Origin: Bacteroidales bacterium UBA2287
Lineage (GTDB): Bacteria > Bacteroidota > Bacteroidia > Bacteroidales > Tenuifilaceae
DNA: 64,000 bases
Assembly: GCA_002345675.1 (NCBI GenBank)
Contig: DDWL01000038.1
Coordinates: forward strand, 62,001 to 126,000
Direction of reading: 5' to 3'
The notes under the pieces were generated by a model that saw only the letters and a program-made list of their open reading frames with translations, was not told where the DNA came from and did no database searches. The stretch's first letter is position 1; every line of letters begins with the position of its first letter. Both the position numbers and the translations under genes were made by a program. Of this stretch, positions 49,704 to 60,074 are shown piece by piece.

Positions 49704-52529
49704 TTACTTGAAAATAACCTTTATGTTTTGTTCTCTCTTCGTGGTTCGAACCCTACAAATGTAAAAACCATTTGAAATATTTGTTGGTCGATTAACGGTT
49801 AGAGAAGAGTTTGATACAGATACTAGACCACTGTATAATTCCGATAAAAAGCAGCCAGATAAATCGAATAAAGAAATACTAACTTGTTCGTTGCTAGTAA
49901 CATTAAATGCAAAGTTAAGGCTGCCAGTCGCAGGATTAGGCCATACCGAACTTACGATGCTTTTTAGTATTGGCTTCACTGGCTTATCATCAACATCAAT
50001 GGCATATTCACTCCGATTTATGTAACCTGTTGAGTACATTCTATATTCTCCTGGCTGCATGGTGAAGGTTTGATCTGCCACATCGAAGTTGGAGTAGCTT
50101 TGTGTAAAGTAGTTGTACCAGCGGCTGGTTTGGGGAAAAGTAACGGAAATATTTTGCTCTGTATTTCCAAAGTTTCCAATAATTACAACCTTCATTTCAT
50201 CACCGTTAAGCACAATATATTTTCCTGCTCCCGATAGTGAAACTGAAAAATTATCGGTTTGAAACACTGGTAATGCTTTGCGAAGCGAAATGATTTCGGC
50301 CCAGATATTATATAAACTCTTTCGATTAGGCATATCGAAGTAGTCCCAGCGAATAGGTTTACGTGAAACCCTACAATTGTCGCTAATTGTTCCATCGGGG
50401 CAATTGTTAATGGAATAGTCGTAGCCTAACTCGCCAAACTGCCATATCATTTTAGGTCCAGGAATAGTAAAGAAAAACCACCCTGCCAGTTTTTGACGAT
50501 TGAGTGCAATGTCTAAATTCTTAATATTATAATCTGTATTTGACGAATTGCCATAGGTAATGTTTTTAAACATAAGCCTTTCCTCGTCGTGGCTCTCCAT
50601 GAAGCCCACTAAATGCGGTGCACTCCATCCTTTTTGCTTGTATGACACCCCGTTAAAGTTCGAATTGTTAGTCCAACCCATGGTAGCCTCGTTGTAATTG
50701 TAATTAATATTACCCCAAATGAGCATTCCTTTGCTCTCTTCATGCTTGTACTCAGCTAATTCTTTTTCTTCCGAGTTTTCGGCAAAATGTTCAAGAATAA
50801 CGTACGCATTTGGGTTTACGCTCCAAATATGGTCGGCAAAACGCTTTAGTATTCCAATTCGTTGAGAGTCGTAGTTAGAACCCTGATTGCCAGTTTGAAC
50901 GTTGGTAAACCCTTTTGTAAAGTCGAAACGGAAACCGTCGACCTTAAATTCGGTTAGCCAATATTCTGTAACTCTATCGATAAAATTAATGGTATGGTCG
51001 CTTTGGTGATTAAAGTCGTAGCCCCAGCACCAAGGTTCGTGAGGACAAGTTTCGTTATACCATGGGTTATGCTCGGTTGGTTGTCCCCATTCGCCAGCAT
51101 TTTCATCGAAGTACATTTGTACCATGGGCGAAAGCCCAAATGTGTGGTTAAGCACCATGTCGATAATAACAGCCATTCCGCGTTTATGGCACTCGTCGAT
51201 AAAAATTTTGTAGTCGTTTTTGGTTCCGTAAGCCTTATCGGGAGCGAAGTAAAAGGCAGGGTTATAGCCCCAGCTGTCGTTACCCTCAAACTCGTTTATG
51301 GGCATTAATTCAATTGCATTTACCCCAAGCGTTTGCAGGTAATCGAGTTTTTCCATTGCAGTTTGAATGTAATCGTCGGCAACAAAATCGCGTAAATGCA
51401 ACTCGTAAATAATAAGTTTATTCTTGCTGGGGGCAACGTAATCTTCGGCTTCCCAAACAAATTCGTCTTGCTGTATTTGAAATACCGAAGCAACTCCGGC
51501 TGTTTTGGTTTCGGGGTACTGAATTAGGTTGGGATATGTTGTACTACTTATCCATTTATCGTTCCATGGGTCGCTAATTTTGTCGGAGTAAGGGTCGGCA
51601 AGTTTAATTTCACCACCGAGCCAGTACTGGTAAATGTATTCCTGAGCAGGATTAAGGTTAGTGAGAGTAATCCAGTAGTGCGTTCTGTCGGGAGTGCGGT
51701 TCATATAGAACTCATCGGCAAGTTCCCAATTGTTAAAATCGCCAATGGCAAAAGCATACTCTTTTAGCGCCGAAGGGTCATTTAAAACAAGTGTAACCTC
51801 GCCTTCGCCAGTAATATTAACACCAGGAATTAAACCATCGGGTAGGGGAGCTATAGGCACTTCGTTACGCACATAAAAGTAAACCGAATCAGCTACCTCG
51901 TCGGTTTCGTATGTTGCAATGGCTTTAATCCACTGTTTGCCGTAGGCATTGGTTGTGTACAAATGGCTAATTGTAGCCTCGGTGGTTGTTGAAACCTCCG
52001 CATTGTTAACATACAGCGTAAGGTTTTGCGCCATATTTGCTTGTGCTTCAATAGCAATATTTTCGGCAAAGGCGTAAAAAGGGCTACTCGATTGGGGCGA
52101 TGAAAGATTTACGGAAAGCCCCGCTTCGTAAACATTAACTGAAAGGTCGGCTGTTTGTGAATTGCCTTCACTATTTCGAAACACAAACATCATTTTTTGA
52201 ATTACCTTTTCGGCAGGTACCGAATAGTATTCTCTAATATTTGGGGTAATTGAAAGCGTATAAAGATTTGCAGAAATTTTAGTAAGCAAAGGTTGAGTAG
52301 TGTTATTACCCCATGAACCAATTACGTATTGCCAGCTAGTTATACCCTTAACAAGTACTCCAGTATGGGCATAAACATTTCCAGCATAGTTTTCCAAAGG
52401 TGTACCCGAAGCATTGAAGGTAATAAACACATTGTCGGCATCGGTTGGTAGTTCAGGCGAAGTTGTAATTTGACCAAATGAAAATATTGAAAAGATGAAA
52501 GAAATTAAGAGTAAATATATTTTTTTCAT
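49704..52529 (-). CDS. Secreted GH13 alpha-amylase with T9SS sorting tail
   Basis: A 941-residue alpha-glucan hydrolase. Order: signal peptide (about 1-19), an N-terminal beta domain resembling the starch-binding DUF4961/SusE type (about 20-135), a linker, an early-set/CBM48-like domain (about 225-325), the GH13 barrel (about 360-720) with WGYNPAFYFAPD, DMVLNH, VDGFRFDF (nucleophile Asp), VILEHF (acid Glu) and MESHDEERL (third Asp), a beta C-domain, and a type IX secretion tail (WPNPATGSLNFAF to the lysine-ending C-terminus, about 860-941). It should therefore be surface-bound or released. It is the last gene of the susC-led operon. Confidence 0.92.
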   Translation of the reverse strand: MKKIYLLLISFIFSIFSFGQITTSPELPTDADNVFITFNASGTPLENYAGNVYAHTGVLVKGITSWQYVIGSWGNNTTQPLLTKISANLYTLSITPNIREYYSVPAEKVIQKMMFVFRNSEGNSQTADLSVNVYEAGLSVNLSSPQSSSPFYAFAENIAIEAQANMAQNLTLYVNNAEVSTTTEATISHLYTTNAYGKQWIKAIATYETDEVADSVYFYVRNEVPIAPLPDGLIPGVNITGEGEVTLVLNDPSALKEYAFAIGDFNNWELADEFYMNRTPDRTHYWITLTNLNPAQEYIYQYWLGGEIKLADPYSDKISDPWNDKWISSTTYPNLIQYPETKTAGVASVFQIQQDEFVWEAEDYVAPSKNKLIIYELHLRDFVADDYIQTAMEKLDYLQTLGVNAIELMPINEFEGNDSWGYNPAFYFAPDKAYGTKNDYKIFIDECHKRGMAVIIDMVLNHTFGLSPMVQMYFDENAGEWGQPTEHNPWYNETCPHEPWCWGYDFNHQSDHTINFIDRVTEYWLTEFKVDGFRFDFTKGFTNVQTGNQGSNYDSQRIGILKRFADHIWSVNPNAYVILEHFAENSEEKELAEYKHEESKGMLIWGNINYNYNEATMGWTNNSNFNGVSYKQKGWSAPHLVGFMESHDEERLMFKNITYGNSSNTDYNIKNLDIALNRQKLAGWFFFTIPGPKMIWQFGELGYDYSINNCPDGTISDNCRVSRKPIRWDYFDMPNRKSLYNIWAEIISLRKALPVFQTDNFSVSLSGAGKYIVLNGDEMKVVIIGNFGNTEQNISVTFPQTSRWYNYFTQSYSNFDVADQTFTMQPGEYRMYSTGYINRSEYAIDVDDKPVKPILKSIVSSVWPNPATGSLNFAFNVTSNEQVSISLFDLSGCFLSELYSGLVSVSNSSLTVNRPTNISNGFYICRVRTTKREQNIKVIFK

Positions 52530-52570
52530 CGGGTAGAGAAATTTAGTTTTCTTAAAGAAAAGAAGAATAA

Positions 52571-52606
52571 AAGGGGTTGTCTAAAAAGTACTAGACAACC
52601 CTTTTT
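52571..52606 (-). terminator. Hairpin between the SusE/F-like gene and the amylase gene
   Basis: GGGTTGTCTA (52574-52583) pairs with TAGACAACCC (52592-52601). A second imperfect hairpin, AAGGAGCTGT with ACAGCCCCTT, lies upstream at 52641-52673. In the minus-strand transcript both come after the lipoprotein gene and could reduce readthrough to the amylase. Confidence 0.6.
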
Positions 52607-52694
52607 AATCTTACTCCAATTGGATAATATAATCAAATATAAGGAGCTGTAAATACTTTTTGAACAGCCCCTTATATGAATATGAAGAAGTTAA

Positions 52695-54158
52695 CTAGTT
52701 AATAGATCCAGTATTATCATCAAAATGAAGTGTAACTACTTGACCTACAGTGCCAGCAACGGCATTTTGATCGCCACCATCATTACGATACTCAATAGTA
52801 GTAGTAAAAACATTAAACTCAGCATTCCACCAAGCAGGTATCCAAGTATGGTAAGCATACATACGAATATTCCCAGCAGCTGTTAATGCAGGAGAAACTA
52901 ATGTTTTATCGACATTGTTAATGGTAAATTTGTTAGCAGGAGCCTCAGTTGTATATCCGCCAAATGCGTCACCAATACCATACACATCGGCTGTTTTAAT
53001 AGAAACCTTCTTTAGATTATCGCGTAAATTAAGAACAATAATATACATGCCACTTTCAGCTACCGACATGTTACCATCGACACTTGTTACGGCAACGCCT
53101 TGAACATCAAATGCACTAACACCAGCGAAACCTAAATTAGGTTCTCCCCAGTTAGCAGCAGCTAATTTAAAGCCTTCTCCACCTGCAAGATGGCAAATTT
53201 TCCAGAAAATACCTTCTGAAGGAACACCACCAGCGCATTTGTGCATAATAGCATTTGGTTTTGTTCCAGGATTATCCCAGCCATAAGCTGTACCTGCACC
53301 TACTATATACATTGCTTCGGGATATTCGGGAAGTGGTTCAACTTCGCCAGTTTTAGTAAGTTTTGAAGTGTAACCATCAGTTGCAGTCCAGGTTAGGGTA
53401 ACTGTGTAAACACCCTCATTAGCTGCAACAAATGAGTAGTTAGCACTACCAGAAACTAAGGTTGTTGTAAGATTGGGTAGAGTACCCGATACTACGCCAC
53501 CAAAGTTTGAATTAGCTTTTACTCCAGTGGCAATTTCAAGTTTCCAGCCATTGCCATAACGAAGTTTAAAGTCTCCAGTTCTAAGTTCTATGCCAGTAAT
53601 TTCATACTTCATTTGATCAATATTAAAACCACCAACAAGTGGCATTTGATTATCGGACCAGCCAAGTGGAGTTGATCCACCAATAATAGCCCAGAAAGGA
53701 ACTGGGGCAATTATGAAAGTATTGGTTTGTTTATCAATAATAATGTGATAAAGACCATCGGCAGGAACAGTGAAAACACCAGATGTACCAAGTGTTCCTT
53801 TCTGAATAATAAGGTCAGGCTGTTCATTAGCCCCTTCTGTGTCTATATTTTCAACGGTGGCAGGACCCCAAATTGTAACTGTTTGTCCGGCTACTTGATA
53901 GATATTAAAACCAGCTGAGCCAGCTTTAATTGCAACATACTTTTCGTACATTCCTGTTCTTGCTGAATTAGCGTCAGCTTCATTTAAGCCAGCAACAAAA
54001 GCACCACTAATACTATAGTCAGCGTAGGGTGTAAGATTGCCCTTTACATAGTAACCGTCTTCAACAAGAATTGGTTTTACTGGTTCATCTTCATCGCATG
54101 ACACAATAAAAAATGCTGCAAAAAGCATAAGCCAAGAAAATTTTAATAAACTTTTCAT
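52695..54158 (-). CDS. SusE/SusF-like surface starch-binding lipoprotein
   Basis: A 487-residue outer-surface lipoprotein: signal with lipobox IVSC (Cys at about 21), then repeated beta domains. The pattern of FWAIIGGSTPLGWSDNQMPLVG (about 155) and AMYIVGAGTAYGWDNPGTKPN (about 285) is the repeated starch-binding fold of SusE/F, with aromatic residues at the binding face. Its place after susD supports this. It should hold maltooligosaccharides at the cell surface. Confidence 0.85.
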   Translation of the reverse strand: MKSLLKFSWLMLFAAFFIVSCDEDEPVKPILVEDGYYVKGNLTPYADYSISGAFVAGLNEADANSARTGMYEKYVAIKAGSAGFNIYQVAGQTVTIWGPATVENIDTEGANEQPDLIIQKGTLGTSGVFTVPADGLYHIIIDKQTNTFIIAPVPFWAIIGGSTPLGWSDNQMPLVGGFNIDQMKYEITGIELRTGDFKLRYGNGWKLEIATGVKANSNFGGVVSGTLPNLTTTLVSGSANYSFVAANEGVYTVTLTWTATDGYTSKLTKTGEVEPLPEYPEAMYIVGAGTAYGWDNPGTKPNAIMHKCAGGVPSEGIFWKICHLAGGEGFKLAAANWGEPNLGFAGVSAFDVQGVAVTSVDGNMSVAESGMYIIVLNLRDNLKKVSIKTADVYGIGDAFGGYTTEAPANKFTINNVDKTLVSPALTAAGNIRMYAYHTWIPAWWNAEFNVFTTTIEYRNDGGDQNAVAGTVGQVVTLHFDDNTGSIN

Positions 54159-54213
54159 AATTTTTAGGTATTAAGTTAGTAATTGTGTTGGTAATAAAGT
54201 AATAGAGTTTGAA

Positions 54214-55689
54214 TTAAAGTCCTAAATTTGGGTTCGAGTCGATTACCCATTGCGGAATGGGGAAAACATTTCTCGAAGGGCTGGAAACCTCTTTTTTCCA
54301 CCAAGCATTGTTGAATGTTCCAAAGCGAATTTGATCCTGCCTACGATGTCCTTCCCAAAACATTTCCCTTCCTCGCTCTTGAAGTAATTGCGGGAGTGTA
54401 ACGCCGCTTAAGTTTCCTATTCCAGCTCGATTGCGAATTTCGTTCACGTAGGAATCGCCATTTTTTCCTTGCCTTATCATGGCTTCAGCTTTCATAAGCA
54501 AAATGTCGGCATAACGGAATATTGGGAAATCGTTGCTTAGATTTGCTGTAGCACCTTTCTTTATTTCGAATTTTTTTACTCGTGCCCCAGACATCCTGAT
54601 TTCAATACCAGTATATGTAAGGTCCATTATTAAAGCAGGAATATGAGGATTAATTACAAGTGGTGCGCCCGCTACAAGATCGGTAATTGTTTGCCCAGCA
54701 GAAGTGTATTGGGGACCAACCAAAAAGTACCCTTCTCTACGTAAATCATTACTCTCGTAACTATTGTAATGGGTTTCAAGTGCGGCAAAACCGTTCCATG
54801 GGCCAACAGACATATTGTAGGTAAGGTTGTGATTGTAGTGAAGCGTACGCATATGAAGATTAAACCCTTGATAGTTGTCTTCATCGTAAGGAATGGTAAA
54901 AATGTTTTCGGTGGAATTTCCGTTATCAGTAACGAAGGGTTTTAGAGGATCCGATTCCAAGGAGTATGCACCAATGGCAATTAAACTATCGCAAGCCATT
55001 TCGGCTGAATCCCAACGAGTAACATTGGCATAAACTTCTGCATTTAAATATAACTTTGCTAAAAGGGAGTAACCCATTCCTTTAGTTACAGCTGTTTTGG
55101 CATTAGAACTACCTAAAAGCGGAATGCTTCTCTTTACATCATTAACAATATTTTGGTAAATAACTTCTTTATCTGTTTTATAGGGTTGTTGCTCTGCTTC
55201 AGAAAATAAGGTGACGTAGGGAACGTTCCCATAGTTGTCAATCAGAAGGTAGTAGTAATAGGCCCTCATAATTTTCAGTTTAGCAATATTTGTTGCAACG
55301 GCTGGTTGTTCTTCAAAAGGTTCAAAAATTTCAATTAATCTATTTGCTTCAATAATACCTCTGTAGAATCGTGACCACATGGTAGTAATTGCTTCAGTGT
55401 TATTATCCCAAGCATGCTCATGTAGAGCACGCCATTTGCCGCCATCGTCCCAGTCGGTATTACGGGTTGGGCAAACCATTTCGTCCGATGTAAGCTCCTG
55501 ACAAAACCACCAACCACCTCCATCGATAAAGTCTTGCATGGGTTTGTAAACAGGAATTATCATCAGTGCAGCTTGTTCCTCGTTTTCAGGAAATTTATCA
55601 AATGGAATTTTATCCTCAAGATTATCATCAAGTTTGGTGCAAGCTCCTAACGTAAAAATCAAAACAAGTGTATATGTTATTCTTTTCAT
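54214..55689 (-). CDS. SusD/RagB family nutrient-binding lipoprotein
   Basis: A 491-residue SusD-like lid protein with lipobox LGAC (Cys at 17), TPR-like helices and the C-terminal SusD hallmark LLQERGREMFWEGHRRQDQIRFGTF. It caps the SusC channel and delivers glycans. It is 11 bp from susC, same strand. A length near 490 is normal. Confidence 0.94.
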   Translation of the reverse strand: MKRITYTLVLIFTLGACTKLDDNLEDKIPFDKFPENEEQAALMIIPVYKPMQDFIDGGGWWFCQELTSDEMVCPTRNTDWDDGGKWRALHEHAWDNNTEAITTMWSRFYRGIIEANRLIEIFEPFEEQPAVATNIAKLKIMRAYYYYLLIDNYGNVPYVTLFSEAEQQPYKTDKEVIYQNIVNDVKRSIPLLGSSNAKTAVTKGMGYSLLAKLYLNAEVYANVTRWDSAEMACDSLIAIGAYSLESDPLKPFVTDNGNSTENIFTIPYDEDNYQGFNLHMRTLHYNHNLTYNMSVGPWNGFAALETHYNSYESNDLRREGYFLVGPQYTSAGQTITDLVAGAPLVINPHIPALIMDLTYTGIEIRMSGARVKKFEIKKGATANLSNDFPIFRYADILLMKAEAMIRQGKNGDSYVNEIRNRAGIGNLSGVTLPQLLQERGREMFWEGHRRQDQIRFGTFNNAWWKKEVSSPSRNVFPIPQWVIDSNPNLGL

Positions 55690-55700
55690 GATTTTGTATG

Positions 55701-58682
55701 TTAAAATTTAACGTCTATTCCAAAGGTAATTGACCTTGTTTTTGGGTATAAATCGTACTGATCAATACCATACTCAAGACCAGAGTAAGTTGTTTCTGGA
55801 TCAAAGCCGGTATATTTTGTAAAGGTATATAGGTTGCTTGACGTTAGGTACACTCTTAACTGCCTTATAAATAAGTTTTTGTTAATTTTAAAATTATACC
55901 CAATGGAAATATTGTCAATTTTTATAAAGGATGCATCCTCCAGGTAGTAATCGCTAATTTTTGGGTAATCGGTTAACCCCCTGTCAATTTCATCGAGTAC
56001 CTCAGTTAATCCGTTTAGGGTAGGAAGTACTTGTGGGTTTGCAAAAACCATTCGGGTAACATTTAATATCTGGTTACCAAAAGATCCGCGAAGCGCAATA
56101 TTTAAATCAAAATTCTTGTAAGTAAAAAAGTTCGACCAACCAAGGGTGAATTTAGGTTGAGCATGTCCAACTTTTCTCCTCTCAGCATCGCTAACATTTC
56201 GCGTTACACCGCCTGCAGCGGTATAAAAAAGGAATTTACCATCCTGCGATAATCCAGCATATTCTGGCATATAGAAAGTGCCAATTTCTTCCCCCTCAAA
56301 TAGGTACTGAGTCCAGTTTCCAGCACCAACCAAACCTCTACCACTTAAATATAAACGCTTTTGATTTTCTACGCTCCAATTAAAACTTTCTCCATTGAGA
56401 ACACCTGATAGTTTAACTAACTTCTGTTTATTTGTAGCAAAATTGGTAATGGTTTTCCACTTAAACTCTTTTTTATCGATTACAAATCCTTGAATATTAA
56501 TTTCTAGCCCCCTGTTGTCGATTTGACCGACATTTGCCCAGGTTGTTTCAAGAGGGTTTGGAGGTACAGGAACTGAATAAGGAGCCAATAAATCGTAAGT
56601 AGATTTTAAGTAGTAGTCGATTGAACCCTGAATTCTATTGTTAAGAATTCCATACTCTAAACCAATGTTAAGTTCAGAATTTTCCTCCCACTTTAAATCA
56701 GGGTTTGCATTATGAGATATGGAAAAATTAATAGCATCTTCACCGGTTTCAAAATTTGGTGCAGTACCATTGGGGTAGGCATACATTACATCAAGGTATG
56801 AACCTATTTCCTGATTTCCAGTAAGGCCATAACCAATTCTTAGTTTAAGTTGATTAAGAACCCCTATATTCTCCATAAACGATTCTTTCTTTATATCCCA
56901 GGCTATCGATCCTGATGGGAAAATACCCCACTCGTTGTTAACTCCAAATTTCGAGGAGCCATCGCGTCGAATAGTAGCAGTTACATAGTACTTCGACTTA
57001 TAGTTATATATTCCTCTTCCAAAGAAAGATATTAACCTGTTAGAATTTCTCCATGATCCAATATCTGATACAAGAACAGTATTTAAGTGGGCAAGATTAT
57101 TGGACATTAGGTAATTAGATAGGGCGTCTCTTCCCTGAGCAGAAAGGCCTGAGTGGGCGTCTTCCTGAAACGAATAACCACCAAGCAAATTTAAATTATG
57201 CTCTGAGTTTATCGATTTTGTGTACGAAACAGTAGTTTCAAGCAGTTTTGACTCAAAATTATTATAGCTCCTTCGTCCGAAACCGTTGTGACCCCCAGCG
57301 TATATGTTAGTAGGTTCAAAGTAATATGTTTCGTTATCGTTTCTTACGTAACTTAAGCTAGTGCTGGCAACCAATCCTTCAATTAGCTCAAGACTAATCT
57401 TTGTTGTTCCAAAGAATTTTTTAGCATCACGTTCGTTTTGAATTCTTTTAGCAATTGCAACAGGATTGTTGTAGTTAAAGTCGCGCTGAAACTCAAAGAA
57501 ATCCCCGTCTTGATAAACGGGATCCGTTGGGTTTCTCTGGTAGGTTTGATAGAAAACATTCGATGCTCCCATGCCGCCTCCATAATTAATGTAATTGTTA
57601 TGTTCAAAAGTTCCAGCAAGCGATGCTTCTATTGTCAGTTTTTTATTCAGTGCTGATTGAGAAATATTTAACCTTGCAATATCGCGCTGTTTGCTGCTTC
57701 CAATTACAATACCGTTATTAAGCATATGGCTGTAGGAAAGACGGTAAGCTAAATTGTCGGTTGAATTCGAAACAGCAAAGTTATGGGATTGAGAAATACC
57801 TGTTCTGAATATTTCGTCCTGCCAGTTGGTGTTAGCTCCGTTATCGGAAAAAGTACTAATGTTATTATCAATTACGTATTGGCGGATATCGTCAGCAGTA
57901 AGAAAATCAAGAGTTTTGCTCATTTTTTCTTGGGAAACGTAAGAATTATAATCAACAATTACTTCTTTTTGATTTTTAGCTTTTTTAGTGGTAATAATAA
58001 CAACGCCATTTGAGGCTCTTGATCCATAAATGGCGCCAGATGAAGCATCCTTTAAAATGTTAAATGATTCAATATCTTCCGATGATACAGTAGTTGGATC
58101 AGCTCCCGACACTCCATCAATAACATACAATGGTTCTGTATTGGACGAAAATCCTGCGGCACCACGAATTTGAACAGTAAAACCAGCATTTGGATCACCT
58201 CCCTTTTTGGAAATATTTACTCCAGCAATTTTCCCTTGAAGCCCTTGGATTGGGTCAGTTAAAACGCCTCGATTAAGTTCTTCGGATCCAATATTTACTA
58301 CAGCACCCGTTCTGTCGCTTTTTTTCAGGTTCCCGTAACCAATTACAATTATTTCTTCGAGCGAAAGCATTTGCTCAAAAAGAACCGCATCAATTTGAGT
58401 GCGACCATCAACTGCAATTTCTTGAACCTCGTACCCTATAAACGAAAAAACAAGGATGCTGTTCCTTGTTGATTTAATAGTGTACTTACCTTCAAAATTA
58501 GTGGTTGTGCCAATTGTTGTTCCTTTTACAATTACCGTGGCACCAATAATAGGAGAGCCATCTTTACCATCGGTAACTATGCCCGAAATACTTATTTCCT
58601 GAGCAAATAGTCCCAAAGATGTAGTTAATAGAAAAAAGAGTAGGAAAACTCTTTTAATAATAAATTGTATGTTTTGCCTCAT
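55701..58682 (-). CDS. SusC/RagA family TonB-dependent transporter
   Basis: A 993-residue outer membrane porin for energised oligosaccharide import. It has a signal peptide (cleavage near GLFAQ, residue 28), a carboxypeptidase-regulatory-like domain (about 30-105), the SusC motif SLEEIIVIGYG (TonB-box region, about 107), a plug domain with LQGKIAGVNI, and a 22-strand barrel. It opens the operon susC-susD-susE/F-amylase and diverges from lacI. Confidence 0.95.
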   Translation of the reverse strand: MRQNIQFIIKRVFLLFFLLTTSLGLFAQEISISGIVTDGKDGSPIIGATVIVKGTTIGTTTNFEGKYTIKSTRNSILVFSFIGYEVQEIAVDGRTQIDAVLFEQMLSLEEIIVIGYGNLKKSDRTGAVVNIGSEELNRGVLTDPIQGLQGKIAGVNISKKGGDPNAGFTVQIRGAAGFSSNTEPLYVIDGVSGADPTTVSSEDIESFNILKDASSGAIYGSRASNGVVIITTKKAKNQKEVIVDYNSYVSQEKMSKTLDFLTADDIRQYVIDNNISTFSDNGANTNWQDEIFRTGISQSHNFAVSNSTDNLAYRLSYSHMLNNGIVIGSSKQRDIARLNISQSALNKKLTIEASLAGTFEHNNYINYGGGMGASNVFYQTYQRNPTDPVYQDGDFFEFQRDFNYNNPVAIAKRIQNERDAKKFFGTTKISLELIEGLVASTSLSYVRNDNETYYFEPTNIYAGGHNGFGRRSYNNFESKLLETTVSYTKSINSEHNLNLLGGYSFQEDAHSGLSAQGRDALSNYLMSNNLAHLNTVLVSDIGSWRNSNRLISFFGRGIYNYKSKYYVTATIRRDGSSKFGVNNEWGIFPSGSIAWDIKKESFMENIGVLNQLKLRIGYGLTGNQEIGSYLDVMYAYPNGTAPNFETGEDAINFSISHNANPDLKWEENSELNIGLEYGILNNRIQGSIDYYLKSTYDLLAPYSVPVPPNPLETTWANVGQIDNRGLEINIQGFVIDKKEFKWKTITNFATNKQKLVKLSGVLNGESFNWSVENQKRLYLSGRGLVGAGNWTQYLFEGEEIGTFYMPEYAGLSQDGKFLFYTAAGGVTRNVSDAERRKVGHAQPKFTLGWSNFFTYKNFDLNIALRGSFGNQILNVTRMVFANPQVLPTLNGLTEVLDEIDRGLTDYPKISDYYLEDASFIKIDNISIGYNFKINKNLFIRQLRVYLTSSNLYTFTKYTGFDPETTYSGLEYGIDQYDLYPKTRSITFGIDVKF

Positions 58683-58810
58683 AATTAGTAAAATTTCATT
58701 TACATAGTAAGAAATAAATGCTGGTTTATTCCTTTCAAACTTTGCCCCAAGTTACGTCATAATTTAAGTTAGTTTAACACTTTGGTACGATTAATTTAAT
58801 ATAAATCAAC

Positions 58811-58846
58811 GCAATCGTGTCCGCAAACGAATGTGCAATCGTTGTA
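58811..58846. promoter_or_regulatory. Three direct 12-bp repeats in the susC-lacI control region
   Basis: GCAATCG at 58811, GCAAACG at 58823 and GCAATCG at 58835 recur with an exact 12-bp period. The central CG and the A/T flanks resemble LacI-family half-sites. They lie 129 bp upstream of susC and 165 bp upstream of lacI. Binding by the adjacent LacI protein is inferred. Confidence 0.5.
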
Positions 58847-58915
58847 CTTAAAATGGTTTTTTTAGTAATTTATTCATGTTAATGTGTTTTTATTGTTAAC
58901 ACTTCTATTTTAATA

Positions 58916-58945
58916 TTGTTCGCGTAAAAAAAATCGGTATTTTTG
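58916..58945 (+). promoter_or_regulatory. Promoter of lacI
   Basis: TTG (58916-58918), a 19-bp gap and TATTTTTG (58938-58945), a full match to the Bacteroidota promoter. Leader about 60 nt. Confidence 0.65.
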
Positions 58946-59011
58946 ATAAAAATGAATTGTGTAAAAATGTATCTATCTTTAAAATCTCTTAAATAGCTTA
59001 ATTTTAAGCAT

Positions 59012-60028
59012 ATGAAATCGAATCAGATTACCATTAAAGACATAGCCCGCGCACTTGGAATTAGTGCATCAACCGTATCGAGGGCACTAAAGGATCATCC
59101 CGATATTAGTAAAGCTACAAAGGATCAGGTTAACAAGCTTGCGCACGAACTTAATTACAGGCCAAATCCTATCGCTTTAAGCCTTAAAAGTCGCCGTAGC
59201 AATGTTATTGGTGTAATAATTCCCGAAATAGTACACTACTTCTTTTCGTCGGTAATTAGTGGGATCGAAAAGGTTGCCAGCGAGCATGGTTACAGCGTTA
59301 TGGTAAGCCAGTCGAACGAAAATTTCGAAAAGGAAGTTGAACTTTGCGATACCTTTATTAATAGTATAATCGATGGACTCCTTATTTCGGTTTCGAAAGA
59401 AACCGACGAGTACTCGCACATTAACCTCTTTCGCGACGAGGAAATCCCTGTTGTTTTCTTCGACCGAATGATTGAGGAATTCCCATGCGATAGGGTTATT
59501 ATTAACGATTTCGATGGTGCCTATAAGGCAACCGAGCATTTAATAATCGAAGGTCGTAGGCGCATTGTCCATTTTGCTGGCCCACAAACAAGGCTAATTG
59601 GTCGAAACAGAAAGGATGGCTACATTCAAGCCCTTAAAAATAACGGGGTACCTGTCGATGAGTCGCTTATAATTGCTTGCGACGATTTTGATAAGGCAAT
59701 AATTGAAACAACAAAGCTTGTTGAAAGCGGAGTGAAATTCGATGCAATTTTTACCGCTAACGATTTTACCGCAGCGGGTGCGCTTAAGGTATTAAAAATG
59801 AGAGGCTTATTTGTACCTCGCGATATTTCGGTAGTTGGTTTTGGCGACGATTACATTTCGAAAATGACCGATCCTTCGCTTACAAGCGTTCAGCAACCGG
59901 GTTTCGAAATGGGTCAAAAAGCTATGGAAATGCTAATTCACCGTATTAACAACCCTAAAAGCACCGACTACAAAACCGAAATACTTCCAACTTCGCTTGT
60001 AAAACGCGATTCGTCGAGGGGGAAATAG
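59012..60028 (+). CDS. LacI family transcriptional regulator of the maltose locus
   Basis: A 338-residue LacI-type regulator: helix-turn-helix TIKDIARALGISASTVSRALKDHPDISKATKDQV (residues 7-41), then the periplasmic-binding-protein-like sensor (about 62-335) with GVIIPEIVHYFFSSVISGIE, FFDRM, and DISVVGFGDDYISKMTDPSLTSV. It lies between the sus operon and the maltose catabolic genes and probably controls both in response to a sugar or sugar phosphate. Confidence 0.94.
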   Translation: MKSNQITIKDIARALGISASTVSRALKDHPDISKATKDQVNKLAHELNYRPNPIALSLKSRRSNVIGVIIPEIVHYFFSSVISGIEKVASEHGYSVMVSQSNENFEKEVELCDTFINSIIDGLLISVSKETDEYSHINLFRDEEIPVVFFDRMIEEFPCDRVIINDFDGAYKATEHLIIEGRRRIVHFAGPQTRLIGRNRKDGYIQALKNNGVPVDESLIIACDDFDKAIIETTKLVESGVKFDAIFTANDFTAAGALKVLKMRGLFVPRDISVVGFGDDYISKMTDPSLTSVQQPGFEMGQKAMEMLIHRINNPKSTDYKTEILPTSLVKRDSSRGK

Positions 60029-60074
60029 TAGCATAATTGTTTATCACTAATGTTCGATAAAATTTTTGAATTCA

